Of a stretch of DNA of 64,000 bases, positions 37,969-45,157 are shown one piece after another (position 1 is the first letter of the stretch; each line of letters starts with the position of its first letter). Both the position numbers and the translations under genes were made by a program. The notes beneath the pieces were generated by a model. The model did no database searches. It worked only from the letters and a program-made list of their open reading frames with translations, and was not told the origin of the DNA. This stretch comes from Aedoeadaptatus acetigenes (GTDB lineage: Bacteria > Bacillota > Clostridia > Tissierellales > Peptoniphilaceae): contig NZ_JAOQJD010000005.1 in the NCBI RefSeq assembly GCF_025566985.1, forward strand, positions 62,001 to 126,000, in the 5' to 3' direction.

Positions 37969-39492
37969 ATGCTTAGCCCAGATTATTTTGTCGGAGCTGA
38001 TAAACAGATTCAGAAGTATTTAGAACAACTTGAAGACGATGTGCTTCGGGATGTTGCGAGACATTTAAGAACTGCGACCGGGAGAAATCAAATGGAAGCA
38101 ATGATTGATGTAGATTACAGCCTTAATGACATGACGAAGAAGGTTGCAAAGTTTTCAAATCAATCGGTCTCCGAAATTGAAAAGATCATGGAAGCGGCAG
38201 GTGTAAAATCATATGCCGATGACAAAAAGCTATACGCAAAAGGGGAAAAGCATCTTCCGGATTACCAAGACAATTTATCGGCCATGAAGTTCGTTGAGGC
38301 AATTAAAAGACAAAGTGGAAATGATTTAAAGAATATCACCAAAACTACCGGTTTCGCCGGGAAGGGGTTAACGCAGTTTTACCGGACAGAACTTTCTCAG
38401 GCAGTTTTAAATTTAAGATCCGGCGCCTTTTCTTCCGATCAAATTATTCGACAAATGGTCAATAAATGCGCCGACCGCGGCTTGGTAAGTGTAGACTATG
38501 CCTCGGGAAGAACAATGCGCATGGAAGCTGCTGTGCGAATGTGCGTGAATACAGGATTTAGACAATTAACAACTCAAATGGGGTTAATGAATGCAGAACT
38601 CGTCGGCCAAGATTTAATGGAAATATCCGCACACGCAGGAGCAAGGCCGACGCACCAAGAGTGGCAAGGACAGATTGTTTCTTTAAGCGGAAAACCTGAT
38701 TATTTGTCATTGAATGATATTGGCTATGGTTCCGCCGACGGCTTTAGCGGCGTCAATTGTAGGCATAGCTGGTACCCATTCTTTGAGGGAATCTCTGAAC
38801 CTGCATATAGTGATTTCGAAGAGCCGCAACCGTTTGAGTATAAAGGGAAAAAATACACTGCGTACGAAGCCGCTCAACGCATACGGCATCTGGAAAATTC
38901 CATCAAGAAAGAAAAACGAAAGATTACTATGTATGACGAACTCGGCGATGAAGATAGAGTAACGACGCACAAAGTGCGGGAGCAGCGATTGCGCCAAGAG
39001 CGGGATAAATTCAGCAATCATGCGAAGGTGTACAGGACAAAAAAAGATGGGTATAATAGGAATGATAGAAACATTTCCGGCGCAATATCGGATGAGCACT
39101 CTCAAGAGGCAAGAAAGCACGCTAAGCTCTATTACAATGAGATTCGAGGACAAACCACCGATATAGCAAGAATTGCATCGAATACCGGTTATGACGAATC
39201 TATTATAAAGGAGATAAAAGAGTATCTTTTCATCGATAAACACCAGTTGATTGACGGCTATCGTAGATTCGATCCGGACTTCGCTATTGCTCAAAGCTGG
39301 CAACGATTAGCTCAGAATGACATTAAAAAACATGATTTGACATTGTTAAAACACGAAATCCACGAACGAAGGCTGATAGCTAGAGGAATGACGCAAGACG
39401 AAGCGCACAAAGAAACATCGAAGTTATACAACTATAAGAAAGAGGCGGGTGAGTATTATGCTAAACTTAAGAAGCGTAAGAAAAGAAAATAA
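37969..39492 (+). CDS. Minor capsid protein with an extra C-terminal domain
   Basis: A 507-residue protein. Residues 1-295 match the phage minor capsid protein 2 family (GKGLTQFYRTELSQAVLNL, DYASGRTMRMEAAVRMCVNTGFRQ, HAGARPTHQEWQG, GVNCRHSWYPFFEG). A coiled linker follows (about 300-360). Residues about 365-507 form another domain (SQEARKHAKLYYNEI, IARIASNTGYDESII, FIDKHQLIDGYRRFDP, AQSWQRL, LLKHEIHERRLIARGM). I have seen that domain joined to different carriers; it looks like a separable effector or enzyme. The tail is lysine-rich. The gene at 39458 overlaps it. Confidence 0.85.
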   Translation: MLSPDYFVGADKQIQKYLEQLEDDVLRDVARHLRTATGRNQMEAMIDVDYSLNDMTKKVAKFSNQSVSEIEKIMEAAGVKSYADDKKLYAKGEKHLPDYQDNLSAMKFVEAIKRQSGNDLKNITKTTGFAGKGLTQFYRTELSQAVLNLRSGAFSSDQIIRQMVNKCADRGLVSVDYASGRTMRMEAAVRMCVNTGFRQLTTQMGLMNAELVGQDLMEISAHAGARPTHQEWQGQIVSLSGKPDYLSLNDIGYGSADGFSGVNCRHSWYPFFEGISEPAYSDFEEPQPFEYKGKKYTAYEAAQRIRHLENSIKKEKRKITMYDELGDEDRVTTHKVREQRLRQERDKFSNHAKVYRTKKDGYNRNDRNISGAISDEHSQEARKHAKLYYNEIRGQTTDIARIASNTGYDESIIKEIKEYLFIDKHQLIDGYRRFDPDFAIAQSWQRLAQNDIKKHDLTLLKHEIHERRLIARGMTQDEAHKETSKLYNYKKEAGEYYAKLKKRKKRK

Positions 39493-39706
39493 TATCATTT
39501 CTGCGGACTATTACCCTGAAGATTGGGGTGAGTTTGGCACCGTTTCTGTCAATTGTAACGACTTTGATGACTATGAAATCAATCTTAGTCCGAAGGATAA
39601 AAGGGAATATAGTGGCTATCCATATGCAATTAACGCATTAAATGCTCTTAGAGACATGGCAGAAGGTGAACGTGAGATTAAAGACTGCGTAGTGATGTGG
39701 TATTAG
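39458..39706 (+). CDS. Small partner protein of the minor-capsid C-terminal domain
   Basis: An 82-residue acidic protein (MLNLRSVRKENNIISADYYPEDW onwards, ending DCVVMWY). ATG 39458 follows GCGGGTGAG inside the 3' end of the minor capsid gene. Short proteins with this N-terminus and a conserved VMWY end tend to occur next to the C-terminal domain above. An immunity-like or chaperone role is inferred from overlap and recurrent pairing; no biochemical evidence is known to me. Confidence 0.65.
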   Translation: MLNLRSVRKENNIISADYYPEDWGEFGTVSVNCNDFDDYEINLSPKDKREYSGYPYAINALNALRDMAEGEREIKDCVVMWY

Positions 39707-40030
39707 ATGATTGAAGACTTTAAGATAATTTACACCATCCTATCGACGCTCCAAAGCTCTCTAGATTATCCGAAGGTTGATGTCGAACGCTTAAGCGCAG
39801 AATATTTGGAAATCAATAAGCACCGGCGCGATCATCTATTAGAAATGCTCGTAGATGCAGGATATATTAAAGGAGTTCAGGTGCGGCGCTACGAAGACGG
39901 AAGCTATCTTTTAATGTTGAAAGATGTTCAAATTACCCTGAAAGGCTTAGAGTACTTAGAGGAAAACTCTATTCTAAGGCGCGTTCAACGTGAGTTAAAG
40001 GGAATCAAAGAAACAATTCCGGGGTTATAA
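39707..40030 (+). CDS. YjcQ-like winged-helix protein
   Basis: A 107-residue protein of the YjcQ family: FKIIYTILSTLQSSLDYPKVD, a recognition-helix segment RRDHLLEMLVDAGYIKG, and ITLKGLEYLEENS. It is a small winged helix common in Gram-positive prophages. It begins directly at the stop of the preceding gene. The target is unknown. Confidence 0.8.
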   Translation: MIEDFKIIYTILSTLQSSLDYPKVDVERLSAEYLEINKHRRDHLLEMLVDAGYIKGVQVRRYEDGSYLLMLKDVQITLKGLEYLEENSILRRVQRELKGIKETIPGL

Positions 40031-40078
40031 AACAGAGCTCTTGTTCAAACGAAATAGGAGCTTTTTTAGTGCAAAAAT

Positions 40079-40339
40079 ATGAAGCTAACAATAAAACACT
40101 ATCCAAAGTTGGAGCGGCCTTGGTTATTAAAGCGTGAGCATGGAGATTACGATCAACATGCTCATTTTTATACCGAGAAAGAAGCGAAATGCTGTCGTCG
40201 ATTGATCGATCAAGGTCGTTATCCTTATGAGAAAAAATATAAAATCGCGATGAAGCGACTTTTATCAGAAGAAGAATTTAAAGCGTTGCGTAAAAAGCAA
40301 CGCTATTTTAATAGTCAAAAAGGAGTCCGTAGGTCCTGA
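40079..40339 (+). CDS. Small basic phage protein
   Basis: An 86-residue basic protein (MKLTIKHYPKLERPWLLKRE; HAHFYTEKEAKCCRRLIDQG). An AGGAGC site precedes the ATG at some distance, inside a hairpin-like AGCTC...GAGCT sequence with a T run (40035-40068). The function is unknown. Confidence 0.6.
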   Translation: MKLTIKHYPKLERPWLLKREHGDYDQHAHFYTEKEAKCCRRLIDQGRYPYEKKYKIAMKRLLSEEEFKALRKKQRYFNSQKGVRRS

Positions 40340-40383
40340 GTAAGACGTTAAACTGCTCCATGTTTTGGTCTCCTTTCGATCAT

Positions 40384-40400
40384 GGCGGCGAAAAGCCGCC
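40384..40400 (+). other. GC-rich hairpin before tRNA-Trp
   Basis: GGCGGC-GAAAA-GCCGCC lies five bases upstream of the tRNA 5' end. It has no T run, so it is more likely a processing or insulation element than a terminator. The rest of 40483-40551 shows only the ribosome site of the scaffold gene. Confidence 0.5.
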
Positions 40401-40405
40401 AATAT

Positions 40406-40482
40406 AGAAGTGTAGCTTAGTTAGGCAAAGCATCGGTCTCCAAAACCGAAGATCGAAGGTTCAAATCCTTCCACTTCTGCCA
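40406..40482 (+). tRNA. Prophage-borne tRNA-Trp (CCA anticodon)
   Basis: A full cloverleaf: acceptor arms AGAAGTG and CACTTCT, anticodon CCA in loop CTCCAAA with a TCGGT/ACCGA stem, T-arm GAAGG/CCTTC and encoded CCA. It reads UGG. It lies between head genes, in the same direction as the late operon, and has no promoter of its own that I can see, so it is probably cut from the late transcript. A tRNA inside a structural operon of a siphovirus this small is unusual. Confidence 0.92.
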
Positions 40483-40551
40483 GATTGGCGAATCTAAAAC
40501 GCAAACACAAGACAGAGCGACGTCTCAAAAAGCTAAGTGTAGGAGGAACAC

Positions 40552-41118
40552 ATGACAACAGAAGAACTGAAAGCACTAGGGTTAGATGAAACGCAGATTA
40601 AGGAAGTTTTTAGGCTGCATGGATTAGTCGTAAGCGAATTTAAAGACTTAGAAAACGAAAACAAAATCTTGAATTCGGAAAAAGAAAATTTAGAATTGCA
40701 ATTAAAAAATGCGAATGAAAAAATTGAAGAATTTAAAGATTTAGACGTGGATGCAATCAAGAAGGAAGCCGAAGACTATAAACAAAAATATGAAGAGTCG
40801 ACAGTGAACCATCAATCGGACATTGATCGATTAAAGCGTGATTTTAATATTGAATCGGCGTTAATGGGTGCAAAGGTAAAAAATACGAAGGCCGCAAAAG
40901 CGTTATTGGATATGGACGCGTTAACAACGGCAGAAGATTTTAATAAGGCACTTGACGCACAAATTAAAGGCATTCGCGAAACAGATGCTTATTTGTTCCA
41001 ACCGACCCAAGGAAGCGGATCTATTGGAGGAACGGGCAATCCTGAAAAGCCGAAAGAAAACATGACTTATTCTGAAATGATGGATTATTTATCGACACAT
41101 CCAGGTGCTGAAATTTAA
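40552..41118 (+). CDS. Capsid scaffold protein (Gp20 family)
   Basis: A 188-residue scaffold protein of the phage minor structural GP20 family. A long coiled coil (about 30-90, with ENENKILNSEKENLELQL) is followed by a helical part and a proline/glycine-rich tail. It guides capsid assembly and leaves before packaging. AGGAGGAAC precedes the ATG. It lies directly before the major capsid gene. Confidence 0.87.
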   Translation: MTTEELKALGLDETQIKEVFRLHGLVVSEFKDLENENKILNSEKENLELQLKNANEKIEEFKDLDVDAIKKEAEDYKQKYEESTVNHQSDIDRLKRDFNIESALMGAKVKNTKAAKALLDMDALTTAEDFNKALDAQIKGIRETDAYLFQPTQGSGSIGGTGNPEKPKENMTYSEMMDYLSTHPGAEI

Positions 41119-41130
41119 GGAGGAAAAGAA

Positions 41131-42186
41131 ATGGCAGGATTATTTGACAGCAAAAACTTTAATGCCGAAGTGTTCGGCAAGTATTACGACACGATTCCGA
41201 AACTGAAAAGAAATGAATTAGTTAAGTCGAAAGCGATCGTGATGAATGATCGCATTAAACCGACCATGGCAGAGCAAACAGGCGGAAACATTGTTACTGT
41301 TCCCTTGTTCGGTCACATTGGCGGTACTGTATCGAACTATGACGGTCAAACGGACATCGTAGAAAATGATACCCCGACCTTTACCCATACGCGGGTTGTT
41401 GTCGGTCGTGCGAACGCATGGGTTGAAAAAGACTTCGCCTATGATATTACAGGCGGCGTCGACTTTATGGACAATGTGGCAAAACAAGTGTCTGAATACT
41501 GGGATGAAATCGATCAAGATACGATTCTTTCTATCTTGAAAGGCATCTTCGGTATGACCGGCGCCGAAAACAAAAAGTTTGTCGACGGCCACACTTCCGA
41601 TATTACGAAAGTTGATAGCGGCAAATTTAATGAAGTAACGCTGAATAACGCACTTCAAGCAGCCGTGGGAGAAAACAAAGTTAACTTTAGTTTGGCGATC
41701 ATGCATTCTCAAGTTGCTACGAATTTGGAAAATCTGAATTTACTTGAGCATCTGAAATATACCGACGCGACAGGCGTTCAACGCGATCTAACCTTGGCAA
41801 CGCTGAATGGCCGTTCTGTAATTATTGACGATTCCATGCCTACTGAGGTTGAAACAACTTCCAGCGGCGATGTGGTGAAGTACACCACTTATATTTTAGG
41901 CGAAGGTGCGTTCGAATTTACCGATGCAGGGGTTAAGGTTCCCTTCGAAATGGATCGCAATCCCAAGGTAAACGGTGGTCAAGATACTCTGTACTCTCGT
42001 CAACGTCACTGCTTCGCCCCTTATGGGATCAACTTTACTAACAAGTCCATGAAGACTTTATCTCCGACCAATCAAGAATTGGAAAACGGAACGAACTGGG
42101 AATTAGTCAATACCAACGCATCCAGCGGAAAACAATATATCGATCATAAAGCCGTGCCTATCGCCAGAGTTATTTCTTTGGGTTAA
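41131..42186 (+). CDS. Major capsid protein
   Basis: A 351-residue HK97-fold capsid protein by order and content: NAEVFGKYYDTIPKL N-arm, GGNIVTVPLFGHIGGTVSNYDG, WVEKDFAYDITGG, and the C-terminal LYSRQRHCFAPYGINF typical of Gp20-scaffolded phages. It has no protease domain. Codon usage looks optimised compared with nearby genes, as expected for high expression. AAGGAGG precedes the ATG. Confidence 0.9.
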   Translation: MAGLFDSKNFNAEVFGKYYDTIPKLKRNELVKSKAIVMNDRIKPTMAEQTGGNIVTVPLFGHIGGTVSNYDGQTDIVENDTPTFTHTRVVVGRANAWVEKDFAYDITGGVDFMDNVAKQVSEYWDEIDQDTILSILKGIFGMTGAENKKFVDGHTSDITKVDSGKFNEVTLNNALQAAVGENKVNFSLAIMHSQVATNLENLNLLEHLKYTDATGVQRDLTLATLNGRSVIIDDSMPTEVETTSSGDVVKYTTYILGEGAFEFTDAGVKVPFEMDRNPKVNGGQDTLYSRQRHCFAPYGINFTNKSMKTLSPTNQELENGTNWELVNTNASSGKQYIDHKAVPIARVISLG

Positions 42187-42188
42187 TT

Positions 42189-42569
42189 ATGGAAAACTTA
42201 TATAAGGAATTTACAGACTCGGGCAGAGATATGACTCTGTCTGAGTTTTCCTTAAAGTTTAAACAGGCGAAAGCTCTGATCGATTACTTGACGTTCGGGC
42301 GAATTGACTATACTAATCCTCAATTGGTGGAGCGATTCAATGATTGCGTTCTGGAACTAATCACTTATGATTTCGATCAAGAGAAAGACTTTTTAAAAGG
42401 TCATCGTTCGGACGGCATAAAGTCTGAGGCGGTCGGATCTCAACGCGTCGATTATTTGACGGCCACTGTTGACGATATGAACAAATTGGACGCAATGAAA
42501 CAAAACAAATATGTTGGGATTATAAAAAAATATTTTGGATTGACAGGTTTAATGTATCGAGGTGTTTAA
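42189..42569 (+). CDS. Head-tail connector protein
   Basis: A 126-residue helical protein (MTLSEFSLKFKQAKALIDYL, DYTNPQLVERFNDCVLEL, and a conserved GIIKKYFGLTGLMYRGV end). Size, position after the capsid gene and tail sequence fit the gp6-like connector that docks on the portal. It abuts the next gene. Confidence 0.75.
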   Translation: MENLYKEFTDSGRDMTLSEFSLKFKQAKALIDYLTFGRIDYTNPQLVERFNDCVLELITYDFDQEKDFLKGHRSDGIKSEAVGSQRVDYLTATVDDMNKLDAMKQNKYVGIIKKYFGLTGLMYRGV

Positions 42570-42962
42570 ATGCTAACAAATGCAAACTTAACAATTTTTA
42601 ATCGATACATTGAAAACAGGGAAACAAAATATCAAAAGTCCTACGTTTACGATGTTCACTGGGAAGACAATCAAGGGGCAAATATCTTGCAATCTGGACT
42701 CGTGAGCGCTGATCGATCGACGGTTTATATTCCTTTCGATTCCTGTGAGACGTATGTTCCGCCTTCTGAATTTAAAACGAATCATCAAGGAAAGATTACT
42801 TTTCAGCCGGAAGATGTAATTGTTAAAGGAATTATCGAGGACGAGTTTACTACTGTGAAAGACCTTGAAAAGAAATATGATTTTGTGCGTATGGTGACGA
42901 CGGTCGACACGAGGGATTATGGGTCACAGAAAATGCGTCACTGGGAAGTAGGTGCGAAATAA
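42570..42962 (+). CDS. Head closure / minor capsid protein
   Basis: A 130-residue beta-rich protein (TKYQKSYVYDVHWEDNQG, KITFQPEDVIVKG, DTRDYGSQKMRHWEVGAK), matching the putative minor capsid protein family next to connectors in A118-like phages. It is one base from the previous gene and overlaps the next by one. Confidence 0.72.
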   Translation: MLTNANLTIFNRYIENRETKYQKSYVYDVHWEDNQGANILQSGLVSADRSTVYIPFDSCETYVPPSEFKTNHQGKITFQPEDVIVKGIIEDEFTTVKDLEKKYDFVRMVTTVDTRDYGSQKMRHWEVGAK

Positions 42963-43312
42963 TGAACATCATATTGAAAAAATTTGATTTCGATCAAGGC
43001 GCAGCCTACAGGAAGCGGAAGCTTGGAAAAGGTCAGGAAGTACAGCGATATATTGATTCTGAGTGTATGCGTTTAATGAATCCTTATACGCCGTTTCGGC
43101 AAGGGATGTTGATCGGTGCTGCAAGTAACGGAACCAACATTGGTTCTGGAAAGATTATTCAACAAACGCCTTACGCAAAGCGCTGGTATTATGAGACCGC
43201 AAATTTTTCAGGCGCTCCAATGCGTGGGAATAAGTGGTTTGAGCGGATGAAGCAATCGCACAAACAATCCATTTTAAAAGGTGCGGCAGCCATTGCAGGA
43301 GCTAGATCATGA
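42962..43312 (+). CDS. Minor capsid / head-tail joining protein (HK97 gp10-like)
   Basis: A 116-residue basic protein with YIDSECMRLMNPYTPFRQGML, TPYAKRWYYETANFSGAP and GNKWFERMKQSHKQSILKG. The NPYTPFRQG and KWFERM segments are typical of the minor capsid 11-kDa-type family that joins head and tail. It overlaps the next gene by four bases. Confidence 0.78.
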   Translation: MNIILKKFDFDQGAAYRKRKLGKGQEVQRYIDSECMRLMNPYTPFRQGMLIGAASNGTNIGSGKIIQQTPYAKRWYYETANFSGAPMRGNKWFERMKQSHKQSILKGAAAIAGARS

Positions 43313-43719
43313 CAGCGATTGAAGCAATTAGACAATATTTCATGGATTGTCCCTTATTAGATGCAGAAGCCAGAATCAATGTGAATTATATTGGAGTTGA
43401 GCCGCTGGAATATATTATTTATTCAGATCCTATGGATCCGATTTATAAGAGATATTCCGATGGTGGCGTCATTAAACAATATGGATTCACTTTCGCCACA
43501 CTGAATTACCACTCGCCCGAAGTGATTCAACAATTGGAAAACTCAGGTTTTTATGAAGATTTTTCACGTTGGATTGAAGAGAATAACAAAAAAGGGGCGC
43601 TTCCCGAAGTGGACGGCGCACAACGAATAGAAGTATTGACCAATGGCTATTTGCTCAATGCAGAAGCTGATCGAGGACAATATCAAATACAACTAAAACT
43701 TTTATATTTGGAGGTTTAA
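43309..43719 (+). CDS. Tail terminator-like / minor capsid protein
   Basis: A 136-residue protein with IEAIRQYFMDCPLLDAEARI, DGGVIKQYGFTFATLNYHS and the C-terminal QYQIQLKLLYLEV. Position before the major tail protein and the long beta-strand pattern fit a tail-terminator or related minor capsid protein. Confidence 0.72.
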   Translation: MTAIEAIRQYFMDCPLLDAEARINVNYIGVEPLEYIIYSDPMDPIYKRYSDGGVIKQYGFTFATLNYHSPEVIQQLENSGFYEDFSRWIEENNKKGALPEVDGAQRIEVLTNGYLLNAEADRGQYQIQLKLLYLEV

Positions 43720-43720
43720 T

Positions 43721-44212
43721 ATGACTACAAAATTAGTACAAAGAGCAGATAAAGTCGCTTTTATGAAGGTAGACGACACCTACCACAGAATGAAAGGCTT
43801 TACTGGCCTATCGAATTCCAAGAATCCGAAAGAATACACTCGTCAATATGTCGATGAAATGTTCGAAACTACTGACGTCGTCGGTATTTCGGCATCCATC
43901 GAATGGGGCTTTGACCAACTTCTTGGCGATCCTGTTCACGATAAATTGGCTCAACTGATCGATGATGAAATTATCGGCACCGATGCGGTTGTAGAAATTT
44001 TGGTCGTCGACTTTACAAAGAAAGCCGGCACCGGTTACGAAGCAAGAGAACGGAAATATTCCGTCATTCCTAACACCGACGGCGGATCCATGGACGCGTA
44101 CACTTATGAAGGTACGTTTAGAGTAAACGGCGACTTTAAGAAAGTAACCGTTACCTCTAAAGACGAATGGCAAACAGCGACCATCGACGCCTCGGCAGCA
44201 CCTCAACAGTAA
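43721..44212 (+). CDS. Major tail protein
   Basis: A 163-residue tail-tube protein. The segments MKVDDTYHRMKGFTGLSNSKN and YTRQYVDEMFETTDVVG, and the C-terminal YEGTFRVNGDFKKVTVTS with a short alanine/glutamine tail, match the phage major tail family of A118-like siphoviruses. TTGGAGG precedes the ATG. It should be among the most abundant late products. Confidence 0.85.
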   Translation: MTTKLVQRADKVAFMKVDDTYHRMKGFTGLSNSKNPKEYTRQYVDEMFETTDVVGISASIEWGFDQLLGDPVHDKLAQLIDDEIIGTDAVVEILVVDFTKKAGTGYEARERKYSVIPNTDGGSMDAYTYEGTFRVNGDFKKVTVTSKDEWQTATIDASAAPQQ

Positions 44213-44228
44213 TTAGAGAAAGGAGACC

Positions 44229-44570
44229 ATGAACATGGCAAAATTAAAATTTACGAATAATGAAATCAAGGTTGACATTGAAGACAACATTTTTTATATC
44301 GACATTTTCGACGATGTAGCAAATGAAGGATTTAAAGAAATCCTTGCTCTTGCAGACGAAATGAAAAGCGGGAATTATGGTTCTTATGATGATCTAATTG
44401 CCAAAATGATTCCCATCTTTGACAAAATTCTCGGAGAAGGCGCGATTAAAACCATCTTCGGTGATAAAAAACCTAAAATGATGCACATCATTCAACTTGC
44501 CTATTATTTGACAGATGAGATGAATACACAAAGAGAAGAAATTTTCAAATCGATCTATGTAAAAAAATGA
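44229..44570 (+). CDS. Tail assembly chaperone-like protein
   Basis: A 113-residue acidic protein (LKFTNNEIKVDIEDNIFYIDIFDD). It sits where siphoviruses encode the first tail assembly chaperone, between the major tail and tape-measure genes. The next gene overlaps by four bases (ATGA), so synthesis is coupled by overlap; no clear slippery frameshift motif is seen. ATG 44229 or 44235 may be used behind AAAGGAG. Confidence 0.7.
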   Translation: MNMAKLKFTNNEIKVDIEDNIFYIDIFDDVANEGFKEILALADEMKSGNYGSYDDLIAKMIPIFDKILGEGAIKTIFGDKKPKMMHIIQLAYYLTDEMNTQREEIFKSIYVKK

Positions 44571-45124
44571 GTAATGTAATCTTAGATGATTTACCCTACT
44601 CGGTAAAAATCGAAGGTCTAGAATACCAATTTAAAGCCGATTTTAAAACATTTATGCGATTCGAAATTTTAATGGAAGACAAGGAAATTGACGACGCATT
44701 GAAGATAGAAATCGCATTGGAAATGTTTTACGGTGACCAATTTATTGTCAATGAATCCGAGGCAATCACTCGGATTCTTGACATTTATGTTGGAGATGTT
44801 ATTGAAAAGTCAACTGAAAAAGTTGATCCGGTCTATTCGTTTTCAGAAGACGGCGATTTGATTTATGTTAGTTTTGTTGAAGCGTATGGAATTGACTTAA
44901 CTGAATCAAAGATGCACTGGTGGAAATTCAAAGCCTTATTTTATAATCTCCCAGAAACAACGATCATGGCAAAAGTCATGGGTTATCGGGCGAAGAAAAT
45001 TACAACCAACATGCAGCGGGATGAAATTAAGTTTTACAAAAACATGAAGAAATTATATGCACTGAAACAGAACAAAACGGCATCTGAAAAAGAGCAAGAT
45101 TTCGCAGATTCTCTGTGGGGTTAG
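44567..45124 (+). CDS. Gp15-family tail assembly protein
   Basis: A 185-residue protein of the bacteriophage Gp15 family (LPYSVKIEGLEYQFKADF, WKFKALFYNLPETTIMAKVMGYR, KKLYALKQN). These accompany the tape-measure gene and probably act as the second tail chaperone. The start overlaps the preceding stop. Confidence 0.85.
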   Translation: MSNVILDDLPYSVKIEGLEYQFKADFKTFMRFEILMEDKEIDDALKIEIALEMFYGDQFIVNESEAITRILDIYVGDVIEKSTEKVDPVYSFSEDGDLIYVSFVEAYGIDLTESKMHWWKFKALFYNLPETTIMAKVMGYRAKKITTNMQRDEIKFYKNMKKLYALKQNKTASEKEQDFADSLWG

Positions 45125-45157
45125 GCTCTATTTTTTATATAGAAAGCGAGGTGAGAA

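Noticed and set aside
44500..44600. Programmed frameshift joining the two tail-chaperone genes
   Set aside because: The genes overlap by ATGA and the second has its own start. The A-run near 44560 (codons for VKKK) is not a convincing slippery heptamer in the right frame.
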